Notes under the pieces: model-generated
Told to the model about the DNA's origin: nothing
The model's database searches: none
What the model saw: only the letters and a program-made list of their open reading frames with translations
Origin: Allomyces macrogynus ATCC 38327
Lineage: Eukaryota; Blastocladiomycota; Blastocladiomycetes; Blastocladiales; Blastocladiaceae
Direction: 5' to 3'
Assembly (NCBI GenBank): GCA_000151295.1
Contig: GG745335.1
Span: 1,496,908 to 1,547,283 of the forward strand
DNA length: 50,376 nucleotides
Shown: positions 1 through 9,800 of the stretch, one piece after another
How positions within the stretch are numbered: the first letter of the stretch is position 1
Layout of the letters: each line of letters begins with the position of its first letter
Made by a program: the position numbers and the translations under genes

Positions 1-21
1 GGCCGAACTGATTGAAGTGGC

Positions 22-1155
22 GTGAAAGCCTTCCGCACAGGCGCGCGGCGTCCGAAGGACTTCCTCGTTTCCGAAAGTCGAAGTGGCTCAAAGGTTGTGC
101 CGCGGCGTGCCGCGGCCAAGCCGCATCGACGGTGCCGCCGACGCCCGTGGTCGAGAACAAGTGGCGCGACTTCCGCCGTGGCGCCGATCACGACGACGCT
201 GAACGTGGTCCCGGCCACGGCCAAGGTGGAGTGGGGCGAGTTCTTGCTTGCCGAACTGCGCCGACTCGTGCAGATGCAGCAAAAGGAACGCGCGTTGCGT
301 GCGTCCGACCAGGCCAACGAGCAGCGGCGCGCGTCGCTGATCGACCCGGACTCGGCCGCATTTGCTGCGGCGGCCATGATTTCGCAGGACGGCACGGCGT
401 CATCGCCCATCACGCCGACGAGTCCGGCTGCCATGCAGCAGGTCTCGGCGCTCGAGGACGAAGTGGCGACCTTGACGCGGTACATTTCGCAGATCCTGAA
501 CCGCATTTTCGAGGCTGGCGACCCGCACCTCGTCGAGACGGTGCTTTCCAAGGACGGGCCAGATAGCGGCAAGGGCGGCAACTCGTGGCGCGATGTGGCC
601 TCGGGCATCTTGCAGGACGCGGCGCGGAAATCGAAGCGGTTGTCGCAGTCGCGCCGCGGGTCGCGCGCGTCGCGGTCGTCGACGATCGGTGCGGGCACGG
701 CGGCAGCCACCGCCGCGCAGACCAAGCGCGCGTCGATGACTGTCTCTGAGTACTATTACTCGATCCCAGAGGAGGGGAACGACGTGCTTGCCTCGCCGGT
801 CGCGTCGCGGAATGTGGCCACGGCACCGGGCACGTCCACGCCGGCACTGCGTCCGCTGATGCCGTCGCCCGCGCCGTCGTCGCCCGATTTGAGTGGCGGG
901 GCGGAATCGGCGCCTGCCGCACCGAGTTCCGGCAAGAACCGCCGAACGGGTCTGTTCCGGTTGTCGCTGTGGCCCACGTCGTCGTCGAACAACAACAACG
1001 CCAGTAACAACAATGCAGCACGCCGGGCCACGACCGGGGCCTGGGACTTGCCGTCGGCAGCAGTCGTGGCCGAGGAGGACCAGGTGTCGCCGCTGTCGAC
1101 ACGGTCGCCAGTGCCGGGGCTCCGTGCGTCGACATGGATGACGGTTCGGTCGTGA
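22..1155 (+). CDS. 3' part of a low-complexity, coiled-coil protein (possible Rab11-FIP-like helix)
   Basis: The 5' end lies outside the window or in an upstream exon: an in-frame TGA sits at 13-15 and no ATG clearly begins the conserved part. The believable coding runs from about 190 to the TGA at 1153-1155. It shows a charged helical stretch (WGEFLLAELRRLVQMQQKER), then a second helix reading ALEDEVATLTRYISQILNRI, followed by a Ser/Ala/Arg-rich tail with an Asn run (SSSNNNNASNNN). The second helix resembles the short C-terminal Rab11/Rab25-binding helix of FIP-type trafficking proteins (pattern YIxxLLxRIxE). That is pattern similarity only. If right, the protein would be a membrane-trafficking effector; otherwise it is an unassigned coiled-coil protein. 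It converges with AIM41. Confidence 0.5.
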   Translation: MKAFRTGARRPKDFLVSESRSGSKVVPRRAAAKPHRRCRRRPWSRTSGATSAVAPITTTLNVVPATAKVEWGEFLLAELRRLVQMQQKERALRASDQANEQRRASLIDPDSAAFAAAAMISQDGTASSPITPTSPAAMQQVSALEDEVATLTRYISQILNRIFEAGDPHLVETVLSKDGPDSGKGGNSWRDVASGILQDAARKSKRLSQSRRGSRASRSSTIGAGTAAATAAQTKRASMTVSEYYYSIPEEGNDVLASPVASRNVATAPGTSTPALRPLMPSPAPSSPDLSGGAESAPAAPSSGKNRRTGLFRLSLWPTSSSNNNNASNNNAARRATTGAWDLPSAAVVAEEDQVSPLSTRSPVPGLRASTWMTVRS

Positions 1156-1479
1156 GTTGTTCTTTGATTTCGCCCATTTTGATCGTCCTTCTGGTTTTGG
1201 TCTTGCGGTTTTTGGTCTCCATCACCTCCACCCACACCGTTGCGCACTTGCGGTCGGGCTTCGAGTGCCGTTGTCGTGCCCGTTGGCCTGTCGTCGGCCA
1301 TTTTGCAGAGGACCTCGGCCGCTGGCTCGCCATTTTTGTTGCGCCTATGTCTTAGATGTTTCCCCGCCCTGTACCGTTTGTCAATGAAGCCTTGCATTGC
1401 ACTTTGAGCTGGACCGTCTGTCAGCAACCACTTGCTCCTGAGTTCAACCAAACAAAACAGCATCGATCAAGCCAACACA
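1156..1479. other. Convergent 3' intergenic stretch
   Basis: About 320 bases between two genes that end facing each other. It is T-rich on the plus strand just after 1155, as expected of a 3' UTR. I see no gene or repeat in it. Confidence 0.5.
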
Positions 1480-2179
1480 TCACTGTTTGCCCGCAGCCTT
1501 AGCAATACACTTATCCGCCGCGTCCACGACAATCTTGGGCGGTACGACCGCAAGCTCCGGGTCATTCCGCACCGCGGCCATCAACTTGGCGAAATCGCGC
1601 TTCGATGCGACTCCGAGTTCGGCACAGAGCGCCTCGACGCGCAAGACGACCTCCTCGACGGGCAGTTGTCGCGGCAAGTACTTTTCCAGCACCGCCATTT
1701 CGAGCATCTCCTTGTCCACCAAGTCCTGGCGTCCCGCTGCGGCAAACTGCGCAGCCGCGTCCTCGCGCTGCTTGTGTGCGGCCAAGACGAGCGACAGGTA
1801 CTCCTTGGGCGGGTTGGCCGATTTGGTTGCGTAGGTAATGTCGGAGAGCAGGCCGCGGAGGACAGTGGAGGTGACCGAGTCCTTGCCGCGCATGGCCGTC
1901 TTGAGAGTCGGTCTTGAGCTGCATGACGAGGGCTGTTGGAGGGAGGATCAGGGTTGGTGATCAGTCCATTGGATCGTGGAGATTGCGATCTGGCCAGCCA
2001 TTCGCAGGCGTACCTTCCGATGCGCCCGACGGCGCGGCCGAGTACGTGCGCTGCGGGACCACCGTGCGTGCGGTCGCGATCGTGGTAGCGGCAAGGGGCT
2101 GCACACGGAGTGGGGCCGAGACGGTCATGGCCAGGCGGGCCGCAGCCACACGGCGCAGGGTCATGGACGGGATGAGCAT
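1480..2179 (-). CDS. AIM41: AIM41-like GatB/YqeY domain protein, mitochondrial
   Basis: The main exon (1893 down to the TGA at 1480) encodes a GatB/YqeY domain. It shows the family signature AGRQDLVDKE followed by LEKYLPRQLP, and a basic start LKTAMRGKDSVTSTVLRGLL. A probable first exon (ATG at 2179 down to about 2015) gives a basic, Ser/Ala-rich leader with ARTVVPQRTYS, typical of a mitochondrial presequence, and ends at a GTACGC donor. The two exons do not join in phase at the acceptors I can see (near 1932 and 1918), so an exon boundary is wrong or there is a small indel in the near-duplicated CTCAAGAC segment at 1903-1921. Yeast Aim41 is a mitochondrial protein of unclear role; the domain is related to the tail of GatB amidotransferase. 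Confidence 0.75.
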
Positions 2180-2467
2180 GGTGTTGTCGATCGGTCCAGT
2201 GCGGGTGGTCGCGTTTTGAAGCAGTGCTGCGAGCTTGACCAGTCGACAAAGACGTTAATCACAGTTGGTGCACAAGCAAATATCAACAAACAGCGAGCCA
2301 GCCAAGTCGAAATGCGATAGTGTCTCACGTTGTGTGCGAGGCATGGATAAGTGTTGTGATGTTGGCGCCACTCCCCTCTCCATCCTTTGTGAAGCCCGCT
2401 CGACTCCCATATCGACATACTTTCCATACTTCGACGCGACCTGCAGTCAGCATCGACGCTCGCCAAG

Positions 2468-2746
2468 ATGAAAGCCAGCGCGCTGCAACCAACCGCAGGC
2501 CAACGCAAGAGACTTGATCAACTGCCATTCGACGTCGTTCTCTGCATCGCCTCGTTTCTCCGGCCAGGAGAGAACAGTGTCTTTGTCCACCCGTGCGCGA
2601 TCATGATGTCTTTGGCGCTTGCTGCGCCCGGCCTGTTTGCGCTGTGCCCGAAAGTTGCGATTCAAGTTAGGGGGCGAAATATTTATGGGGGATCGGACAA
2701 CATTGTGGAGGGCTTGGCATTTGCATTGCTTCAGCTGGTGAAGTGA
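2468..2746 (+). pseudogene. F-box/LRR array, fragment 1 (F-box only)
   Basis: A 92-residue reading frame starting MKASALQPTAG and carrying an F-box-like segment (RLDQLPFDVVLCIASFL, then LALAAPGLFALCPKVAIQ). It stops where the related gene at 4740-6496 continues into its LRR-like part. F-box proteins recruit substrates to SCF ubiquitin ligases, and this piece has only the Skp1-binding end. It is the first of four related pieces in direct tandem. It could be expressed as a short protein, but a truncated duplicate is more likely. Confidence 0.55.
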
Positions 2747-2879
2747 TGAAGCATGCTTCCAGTTGAACATACGTTGGGACGTTCGCCTTCCTCGGCCGGA
2801 GTTGGCCCACGACGTCCTTCAGCGCGGCCTGTTTCCAAACGACACCGTGACGGCAACTTCCTTGACGCAACCAAGTGCA

Positions 2880-4260
2880 GACCATCTCACGAGGCTCGAC
2901 CAGCTAGCTCCCTGTTGACGTCCTGCTCTGCATCGCCTTGTTTGTCAGCCCGTGGGGCACTTTCCACGTACACTGTCGCTCTGCTGACGCTTGCGACACC
3001 AAACCTTTTTGCGCCGTGTCTCCAAGTTGCCACTCAATCCGATATGAGCATGAACTGCAAAGGTTTTGACGACGAGAGTATGGTGTGCTTGTCCAATGGG
3101 AAACAGGGCTTGATTGACATTATTCGCCCCATGATCGGTCGGTTCGCTGGCCTTGAGGGCAATGGCCACTCGCTTTACTTGATTTTGCCGCCGCACGACC
3201 ACAACCGGCAGCTACTTGCAGTGCCAGCGAAATGGTCGACTAAGATTGCTTGGCAGGCTTGGGTTCGGTTCTTTGAGGGCGTCCCAGCACCGTGGCGGAC
3301 CTGAACGTGCGGGGCATTATGGCAATTCCAGCACAGGCGATTCCGGCGCTCGCGCGCCTTGTTGCACGACTGCCCGACTTGACGTCATTTTCACTTGGCC
3401 GGATCATGATTCATGGTCTTGACGCCGTCATGCGCGCCCTCCCTTGGATGCGCCTGCGACAGTTTTACCTCGCAATCATCATTGATGACGATGATGACAC
3501 CAACAGCGACATTGGCCGGCTCGCAGTAGCAATGCCAGCATCTGTCGAGGCATTCGAGTTTGAATTGGACAGGAATCGTGGCCCGCGGACATTGGCTGAC
3601 AATTTTCTTTTGTTGGCTCAGAGCCTCCCGGCCGCAGCGCTCTCTTTCTGAGGATAAGGTTTGAGGCGCCGCATTATGCTGCTTACTTAAACCAGTTGTA
3701 GCTCGCACCGATCCTTGAAACCCTCGTTGTCGCAGGCTTCTGTATGTGGGCCTTTGGCCCACGTTTGGCCCACTTTTTGACGGCTCCCGACGTCCCTGAC
3801 ATGCCTCGACCTGCCCAGGTTGCTAATTGGTGGTACCAAGCCGTCAGGATGCTTGCAGAGTTTATGCCACCGCAGCTTTTGACTCTGCGGCTGCCCCAGT
3901 GTAAATAGACGCATGCTGACATGGGTTTGCTTGCGCCTCGGTTTTCTGTGACTCTGCGCGAGCTGAATCTCCGGTTCAACATACATTTGCAGTTGCGTGG
4001 GGATCCCCTTGATCCGACCGACCTTGGCGGGCGTGTGCAGGACTTGGCTCGCGTTTCATGGATTGAAGTATTGCCAGCCAACTTGCACACGCTTGATTTG
4101 GTGTCCCCTAGTCCGACGGCATGGTCGCGGGTCTTGTCGAGCGCATGGCAACGCGCGCTCCCTCGCCACAGATGGTGCTGTTCGTGCGTCGCTTGTGAGT
4201 ATCTGAGGAGGCTGTTTCCCTGTTGAATACCAAGTTTGTGGTGCAAGTCTTGTTTTGAGC
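2880..4260 (+). pseudogene. F-box/LRR array, copy 2, full-length but broken
   Basis: Reads collinearly with the copy at 4740-6496 but only by changing frame repeatedly. The F-box remnant (RLDQL, then VDVLLCIALF) is near 2898-2945 and a LYLILPPHDHNRQLL block near 3170-3215. A frame change near 3285 leads into the LRR part (ALARLVARLPDLTSFSLG, about 3345-3400). After a stop at 3651 come TLRELNLRFN near 3950 and TKFVVQVL near 4230, matching the end of the other copy. These positional matches along the whole gene show an old tandem duplicate that no longer encodes one protein. Confidence 0.65.
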
Positions 4261-4261
4261 A

Positions 4262-4548
4262 GTGGATAGATCCGGCTTATGCTGAAGTTGACCCTGACTG
4301 GCGGAAACTATCCAATGGTTACTGTTTTAGCGACCCTTGTGCGGTGCATGCCGCCACGACTTGTAACGCTCTGGCTCTCGAACTGCGGTTCGTCGCATCT
4401 CGACCTGGATACGCTCGCTCTACGAGGGTGGCCCACCACGCTGCGTGAACTGAAACTCCAAGGCAACGAGTTTTTGCGTCAGCGGGGAATGGGTCCCAAG
4501 CGGCCGGCAAAACTCGACGAGCTTGTCCTTTGCGCCATTGCTTTCTAG
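4262..4548 (+). pseudogene. F-box/LRR array, fragment 3 (LRR end only)
   Basis: Encodes MPPRLVTLWLSNCGSS, then LDLDTLALRGWPTTLRELKL and RPAKLDELVL. These match the 3' LRR part of the 4740-6496 copy (MPPQLVTLRLAGCNL, PATLRELNLRFN, RPSNLNELV). No F-box precedes it: it begins directly after the end of copy 2, so it is a partial duplicate. A stop at 4546-4548 ends it before the usual C-terminus. Confidence 0.6.
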
Positions 4549-4555
4549 TTTACTT

Positions 4556-4582
4556 GATAATAATATTATTATTATTATTAAT
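4556..4582. repeat. AT-rich TTA/TAA microsatellite
   Basis: A short run of alternating TAA and TTA triplets just after fragment 3 of the F-box array, conspicuous in otherwise GC-rich DNA. It marks the spacer between array units. Confidence 0.8.
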
Positions 4583-4739
4583 GATGGAAAGCCCTGCCAA
4601 GTTGTTGGTCAAGAGAGGTCAAGGGTGCGAAGCTGGCAGGAGACGAGCATGTGTCGTGAAAGTTGTTTGTGTTGCAGAGATGCAAGTAATTACTTTGCTT
4701 CCAACCACAACTGCTTCAGTCCTGGCAGCTCGATTCATC

Positions 4740-6496
4740 ATGAACACCAACACCAACATCAACACCAACAACAACTTGCAGCAATCAGGCGCACATCAAT
4801 AGCGTCTAGACCTGCTGCCCTACGACATCTTGTTCCGCGTAGCCAAGTTTATTCGACTCGAGCGCGGCATCGATCTCCTCGGCAACAACAGCACCACATT
4901 GGCCTACTTGGCGCTCGCTGCACCCGCCTTCTATGCACCATGCTTGCAGGTCGCGATTCAAGCAGGCATGACGGGTGGTGAGACCATCGCGCGCCTGTCG
5001 GCTGCAAGTGATGGCTCGGTTTCCGTATCGTGCACTACAATTGGGCAGTTGGGTGGATTTGACGGTCACCATCAGCTGTACTTGATTCTGCCGCCACGCA
5101 ACCACCACCGAAAGCTCGTAACTATGCCAAAACACTCCTTCTTCGTGAGTGGTTCCCGTGATTGGACACTTTTACCGGTGTTGCTCGACCAAGTGCACGG
5201 CCTGTTCGCGCTCAACCACGATTCGCCGGTTCTGTCTGTTCCGTCGCACTGCCGTTCACTGGTTCTCCAGAGCCTCAAAGACGTTCACTCATTTCCGTGG
5301 CATCGTGTCGATGTGCCCCCGTGCGTCGCCACACTCTCTATCACAGCGATTGATCTGGCCCTGCCAGTGTCCCCTGACTTTGCGCTCTTTCTGCCGCGCA
5401 AACTCCGGCGGCTCAGCATAATCGACGCATACGATTTTGAGTGGGATGATGACGGCTTTGGCGACGCATGGCTGACGTGTGGGCCAAGTTCTTTGACGAG
5501 GGCGTCCCAGGCACCGTGACCGACCTGCGACTGCAGAGTGTGTTGACGATGGCGGCCATGCCAGAGAGGGCGACAGCAGCGCTTGCCCGGCTCGTTGCAC
5601 GACTGCCCGACTTGACGTCGTTTGAACTGAGCAAGACCACAATTCACGGGCTCGATGCCGTCGTGCATGCTCTGCCGAGAAAGGGTTTGCGGTATTTGCA
5701 TCTTGGAATCGGGATGCGTGAAGCAGATACTGTCGATGATATTGTCCGGCTCGCAGCGGCCATGCCCAAGTTGGTGGAATCACTCGAGTTTGACATTTCT
5801 TGCTGGATTGACCGCGACCACCCAGAAGTCATGTACGGTCTGATCGACAAGCTCCCGCTCGCTACGCGCAAGCTACCAATGCGTGCGGAATCGCCGTGGC
5901 ACGGAGCGCACTATCCCTGCATCCCGCTGTCCTCGACGCTCGAAACGTTAACCGTGAGCGGAATGTACGGCTGGCTCAATGAGCCGCATTTGACGGACGT
6001 CTTGGCCCGGCTTCCACCATCGCTCACGATTCTTGATCTCTACTACGTGGCACTCGGCGGCAAGTCGGCCGCTTTGGCGATGCTTGCACGGCGAATGCCG
6101 CCACAGCTCGTGACGTTGCGGCTCGCGGGGTGCAATTTGACGCGCGCTGATCTCGACGTGCTCGCCCCACAGTGGCCGGCAACGCTGCGGGAATTGAATC
6201 TTCGATTCAATGTGGTGTTGCAGCCGCGGAATATGGGCGCCGCGCGGCCGAGCAACCTTAACGAACTTGTCAAAGACCCAGTGCACGTCGCGTGGACAAT
6301 GCTCTTGCCGCCGCAATTGCGCATGCTCGACCTATTTGGTGTCCCGATCTCCGAGGGTATGGCCATGGGCATGATTGAAAAGATGCCGGCGCGTGCGCCC
6401 ATGGCGCAAATGGTGCTGCACGCGCAGCGCGATTGGGTATCGATGAAGAGCATTGCCTTACTCAAGACTAAGTTTGTTGTTCATGTCTTCGAGTAA
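4740..6496 (+). pseudogene. F-box/LRR array, copy 4, most complete, two lesions
   Basis: An ATG at 4740 opens a short Asn/Thr-rich leader, then an in-frame TAG at 4800-4802 sits directly before the F-box (RLDLLPYDILFRVAKFI, LALAAPAFYAPCLQVAIQ). In fragment 1 the aligned codon is AAG (Lys). The frame then runs to about 5465 and shifts by one base, and the LRR-like half (5468-6496) is open to its TAA: ALARLVARLPDLTSFELS, MPPQLVTLRLAGCNL, LDVLAPQWPATLRELNLR. The family fold is F-box plus irregular LRRs, for SCF substrate choice. With one nonsense codon and one frameshift I call it a pseudogene; a downstream start plus a sequencing slip would be the alternative. Confidence 0.6.
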
Positions 6497-6827
6497 AAAA
6501 TGTGTCGATGTGGTGTTGTCGTTCATGCTTTGATGATTGGACAGGTTTGGTCATGGACGAAGCAGAATCATGAGTCGGTTGCAAGCTCAACAATTCTTGT
6601 GCCAGAGCTCTCTGAAGTCGTGAGGTAAAGCACGAACCGATTTGACTGCCACAACGACGCGCATTTCTGGACATGGTCGGTCAAGACAGCATAAAACAAA
6701 ATAACAAACGGGAATTCATTCACATGAACGACACTTGACCAAAACCAGATCCACCTCGGTCCGCCAGCACTCATGACCAAGACCACGAAAACAAAACGCA
6801 CACCAATCAATCACTCCCTCCTCCTCT
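6497..6827. other. Convergent 3' intergenic stretch
   Basis: About 330 bases between the F-box array and the end of the KDM5 gene. It is locally AT-richer than its surroundings, consistent with two 3' UTRs. I see no gene. Confidence 0.5.
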
Positions 6828-9800
6828 TCACGACGTTGGCGCACCAGCCGCATCCCCATTCACCGCCGCTCTACCCGCCGGTTCAGCCACAGCCGTCGCG
6901 ACCGTCGGCGGCTGCGGCTGCGTCACACTCACTCCCGCACCGCCATCCATCCCCGCCGCAAGCTGCGGTGCCTGCACGGGCAGCACCGGGATCGGCGACC
7001 CGACCGCCGCCGCGGGCGTCGCGGCACCAGCACCCAACACGGCCGCTGCGGCCGCCGACGATCCCGTCGTGAAAGGATTCGTTGTGTAGTGGTGGAAAAA
7101 AGGCGAATACGACGGCCAGACCGGAGGCGGCGGCATCCCCGCAGCCGCTGGTGCCGGGGTGGTTCGGCCGGACGGCGGCGTGGTCCCACTGGCACCCGCG
7201 GGCGCCGACGCGGGCTGCGCCTTGGGCGACGTGGCGGCCGAACTGCCACCCGACGGGACCATATGGTGTGCGAAATAACTCGAGTAGTACGGCATCGGGA
7301 ACGGGTACCCGTAGGGCATCGGCGCGGCCGGGTACGGTAGCGGCTGGTTGAGGACCGTCTGGTAGACGTTCGAGACCGTGTTCGCGAGCGAGTTGGAAAT
7401 GGCATTGTCGTACATCATCGGCCCATTGACTGCTGCCGCGGCAGCAGCAGCCGCAGCGGCCGCCGCTGGATCAGTCGCACCCGCGGTCGCGCCCAAATCG
7501 GTGGCCGTTGTCGTCGGAACTCCGGCCGCCGACTTGCGTGGCGCCCGCGGCGCGGTGACGCGCTTCTTCTTGGGCGGCCGCTCGCCCGGCGGGACCGCCG
7601 CCGCCGCCGCCTTTTTCGGGCGCTTGGCGCCCGGTGCGGGCGCCATGGCCGGGTCGCTCGGAATACCGACGGCATCAGGCGTGCCGCCCGTCGATGACGT
7701 GGGCGCCGATATGGTCATGCCGGGCGAGGATCCATCGGTGTGCGGCACTGTGGTCATACCGAACATGGCCGCCAGGGACGCGGCCGTGACCGCAGCCTGC
7801 TCCTCGGTCATGGCGGTCCCCGGAGCACCCACGGCATTCGGGTCCAGGTTCAGGTTTAAGTTCGGATCGACAATCGGCGCCGTCATCGGAACCGGGACAG
7901 CGGCCGGGACAGCGCCCGCCATGGGCACCGGGTCGACCGTGAGCAATGGCCCTTGCTCGGCAGTCGCCTTCTTCGACCGCCGGCCCTGCTTGGGCTCTTT
8001 GGGCGGCTTTGGCGGTTTCGGCTCCTTGGGCGGCTTTGGCGGCTTCGGTTCCTTGGGCGGTTTCGGCGCCTTGGGCTCCTTGGGTGTCCTTGGCGCGCGC
8101 TTCTTTGGCGGCGCGGCGGGCTGAACCGGCGGCGGCGCTGTGGGCGGCATCACTGACCCAGCGACCATCGGGTCGACCGAGTCGTAAACCTCGCGTGGCG
8201 GCGGCGGGACCCCGTCAAATGGCGTGCCGTCAGCGCCCGGCGGGAATGCGCCAAACGGTCCCATTGTCCCAAACGGCGTGCCCTCGAACCCCGTGGGCCC
8301 CGCCGGTGGCGGCGGGAACGGCGCGGAGGTCCCGCTCGACATGGTGCCGTCAATGTCGGTCTGCGACGTGGGAGTGGGCGACGGCACCGCTGATCCTGCA
8401 CGCTCCGCGGCGGCGGCAGCGGCCGCAACGGCGGCCTTGGACTTGCGCTTGCGCCGCGGCGGGTCGCCGGCCGGGTTCGACGACGACGTGAGCGCGCCCG
8501 CGGCGGCCGCGACAGCAATCGCCGCAGGCCCTGGCGCGCCCGCTGACTGGTACTGGCTCTGGTGGCTGAGGAATTGCGCGTAGGGTGGGTAGGACGTGGG
8601 CACGTCGACGTGGCCAAAGGCGTACGGGATCTTCTTCTTGTAGCAGCAGACCGGGCAATAGTAATTCTCGGCCGTCGACACGGCCTTGGCCGTGAGATTC
8701 ACGCACGGGAAGTGGAACCAGTCGTCGCACCCGTCGCAGCACGCCATCGACACGAGCGGTGTCGCCGGCTTTTGGCAAATGCAGTACTTTTCGTCGGACA
8801 CCGAGTACCGCGCGAGGTCATGGACGAGGTCGCGCAACTGCGAGACCTCGGGCAAGATCACGTCGCACGCCTCGACCTTGCGCAAGTAAAACTTGATCAT
8901 AGGCACGTCGGCGCGCGTGAATTGCGGCTTCTGCAAGTACTGCTGCACGGTCGTCTGCAAGTGCACGACAACGGCATGCACCATGTCGAGCGTCTGCAAC
9001 TCGAGCGGCAAGAACCGCAACTCGTGCCCAAAACGCAACTCCTCCTCGAGCTGCTCGAGCGGCTGCGCGAGCCCGCGCCGCGGCACGGCCTGGAACAAGT
9101 CGCACACGGGGCAAATGTACGTGACCTTCTTGGCTTCGCGGCGCGACATTTTGATGCAGTTGAGGTGGTAAAACTCGCAGCACACTTCACAGCCAATCAT
9201 GATTCCCGAGTCGGGCTGCCGGCAAAAGCAGTAGAGGTGCCGCGCCGGATCGTCCATTTCCACAAACACGTCGCGGTCCGTGTCGCACACGGCAATCAGG
9301 TACGCGTACTCGTCGCTGAGAATCATGTCGAGCGACTTGGGCGTGTTCGGCTTGACAAAGAGCTTCTTCACGCGCATCGACCACGTCTCAATCTGCCGCA
9401 TCTCGTAGGCGAGCTCATCGTAGGCTTCGGGTGGCTCAATCGGCAAGTTTTGCATTTGCGTGATCAATTGCTTGAGCTGGTCGGACGTGCGGCCCGTTGC
9501 GTTCGGGTCGAGCAATGCCTGCGCAGCCTGGAACCACGCGTGGATCCGTGCCTGCAAGTCGATCACACGCTTCTTGAGCGCCTCGTCGACGGGCGCGTCG
9601 TCGCACGTCTCGGCCAGCTCGTCGAGTTCCGCCGTCGACACCTTATCCATGGTTAACACCTCGGCCGCGCGCATATTCCACGTCTCGCCACGTGCCTTCT
9701 TGTCGCGCAACACACTGTAGAGCTCGTCCTGCGGGTCGACGCCAATCTTGGTCGCCTCGTCGATCAGTGTCACGACCGACTGGAAATCATCGCTGCCGGC

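Noticed and set aside
7378..8583. Plus-strand Gly/Phe/Ala-rich frames opposite the KDM5 tail
   Set aside because: They are antisense shadows of the GC-rich Ala/Pro/Lys coding; the minus-strand protein is continuous with PHD domains.
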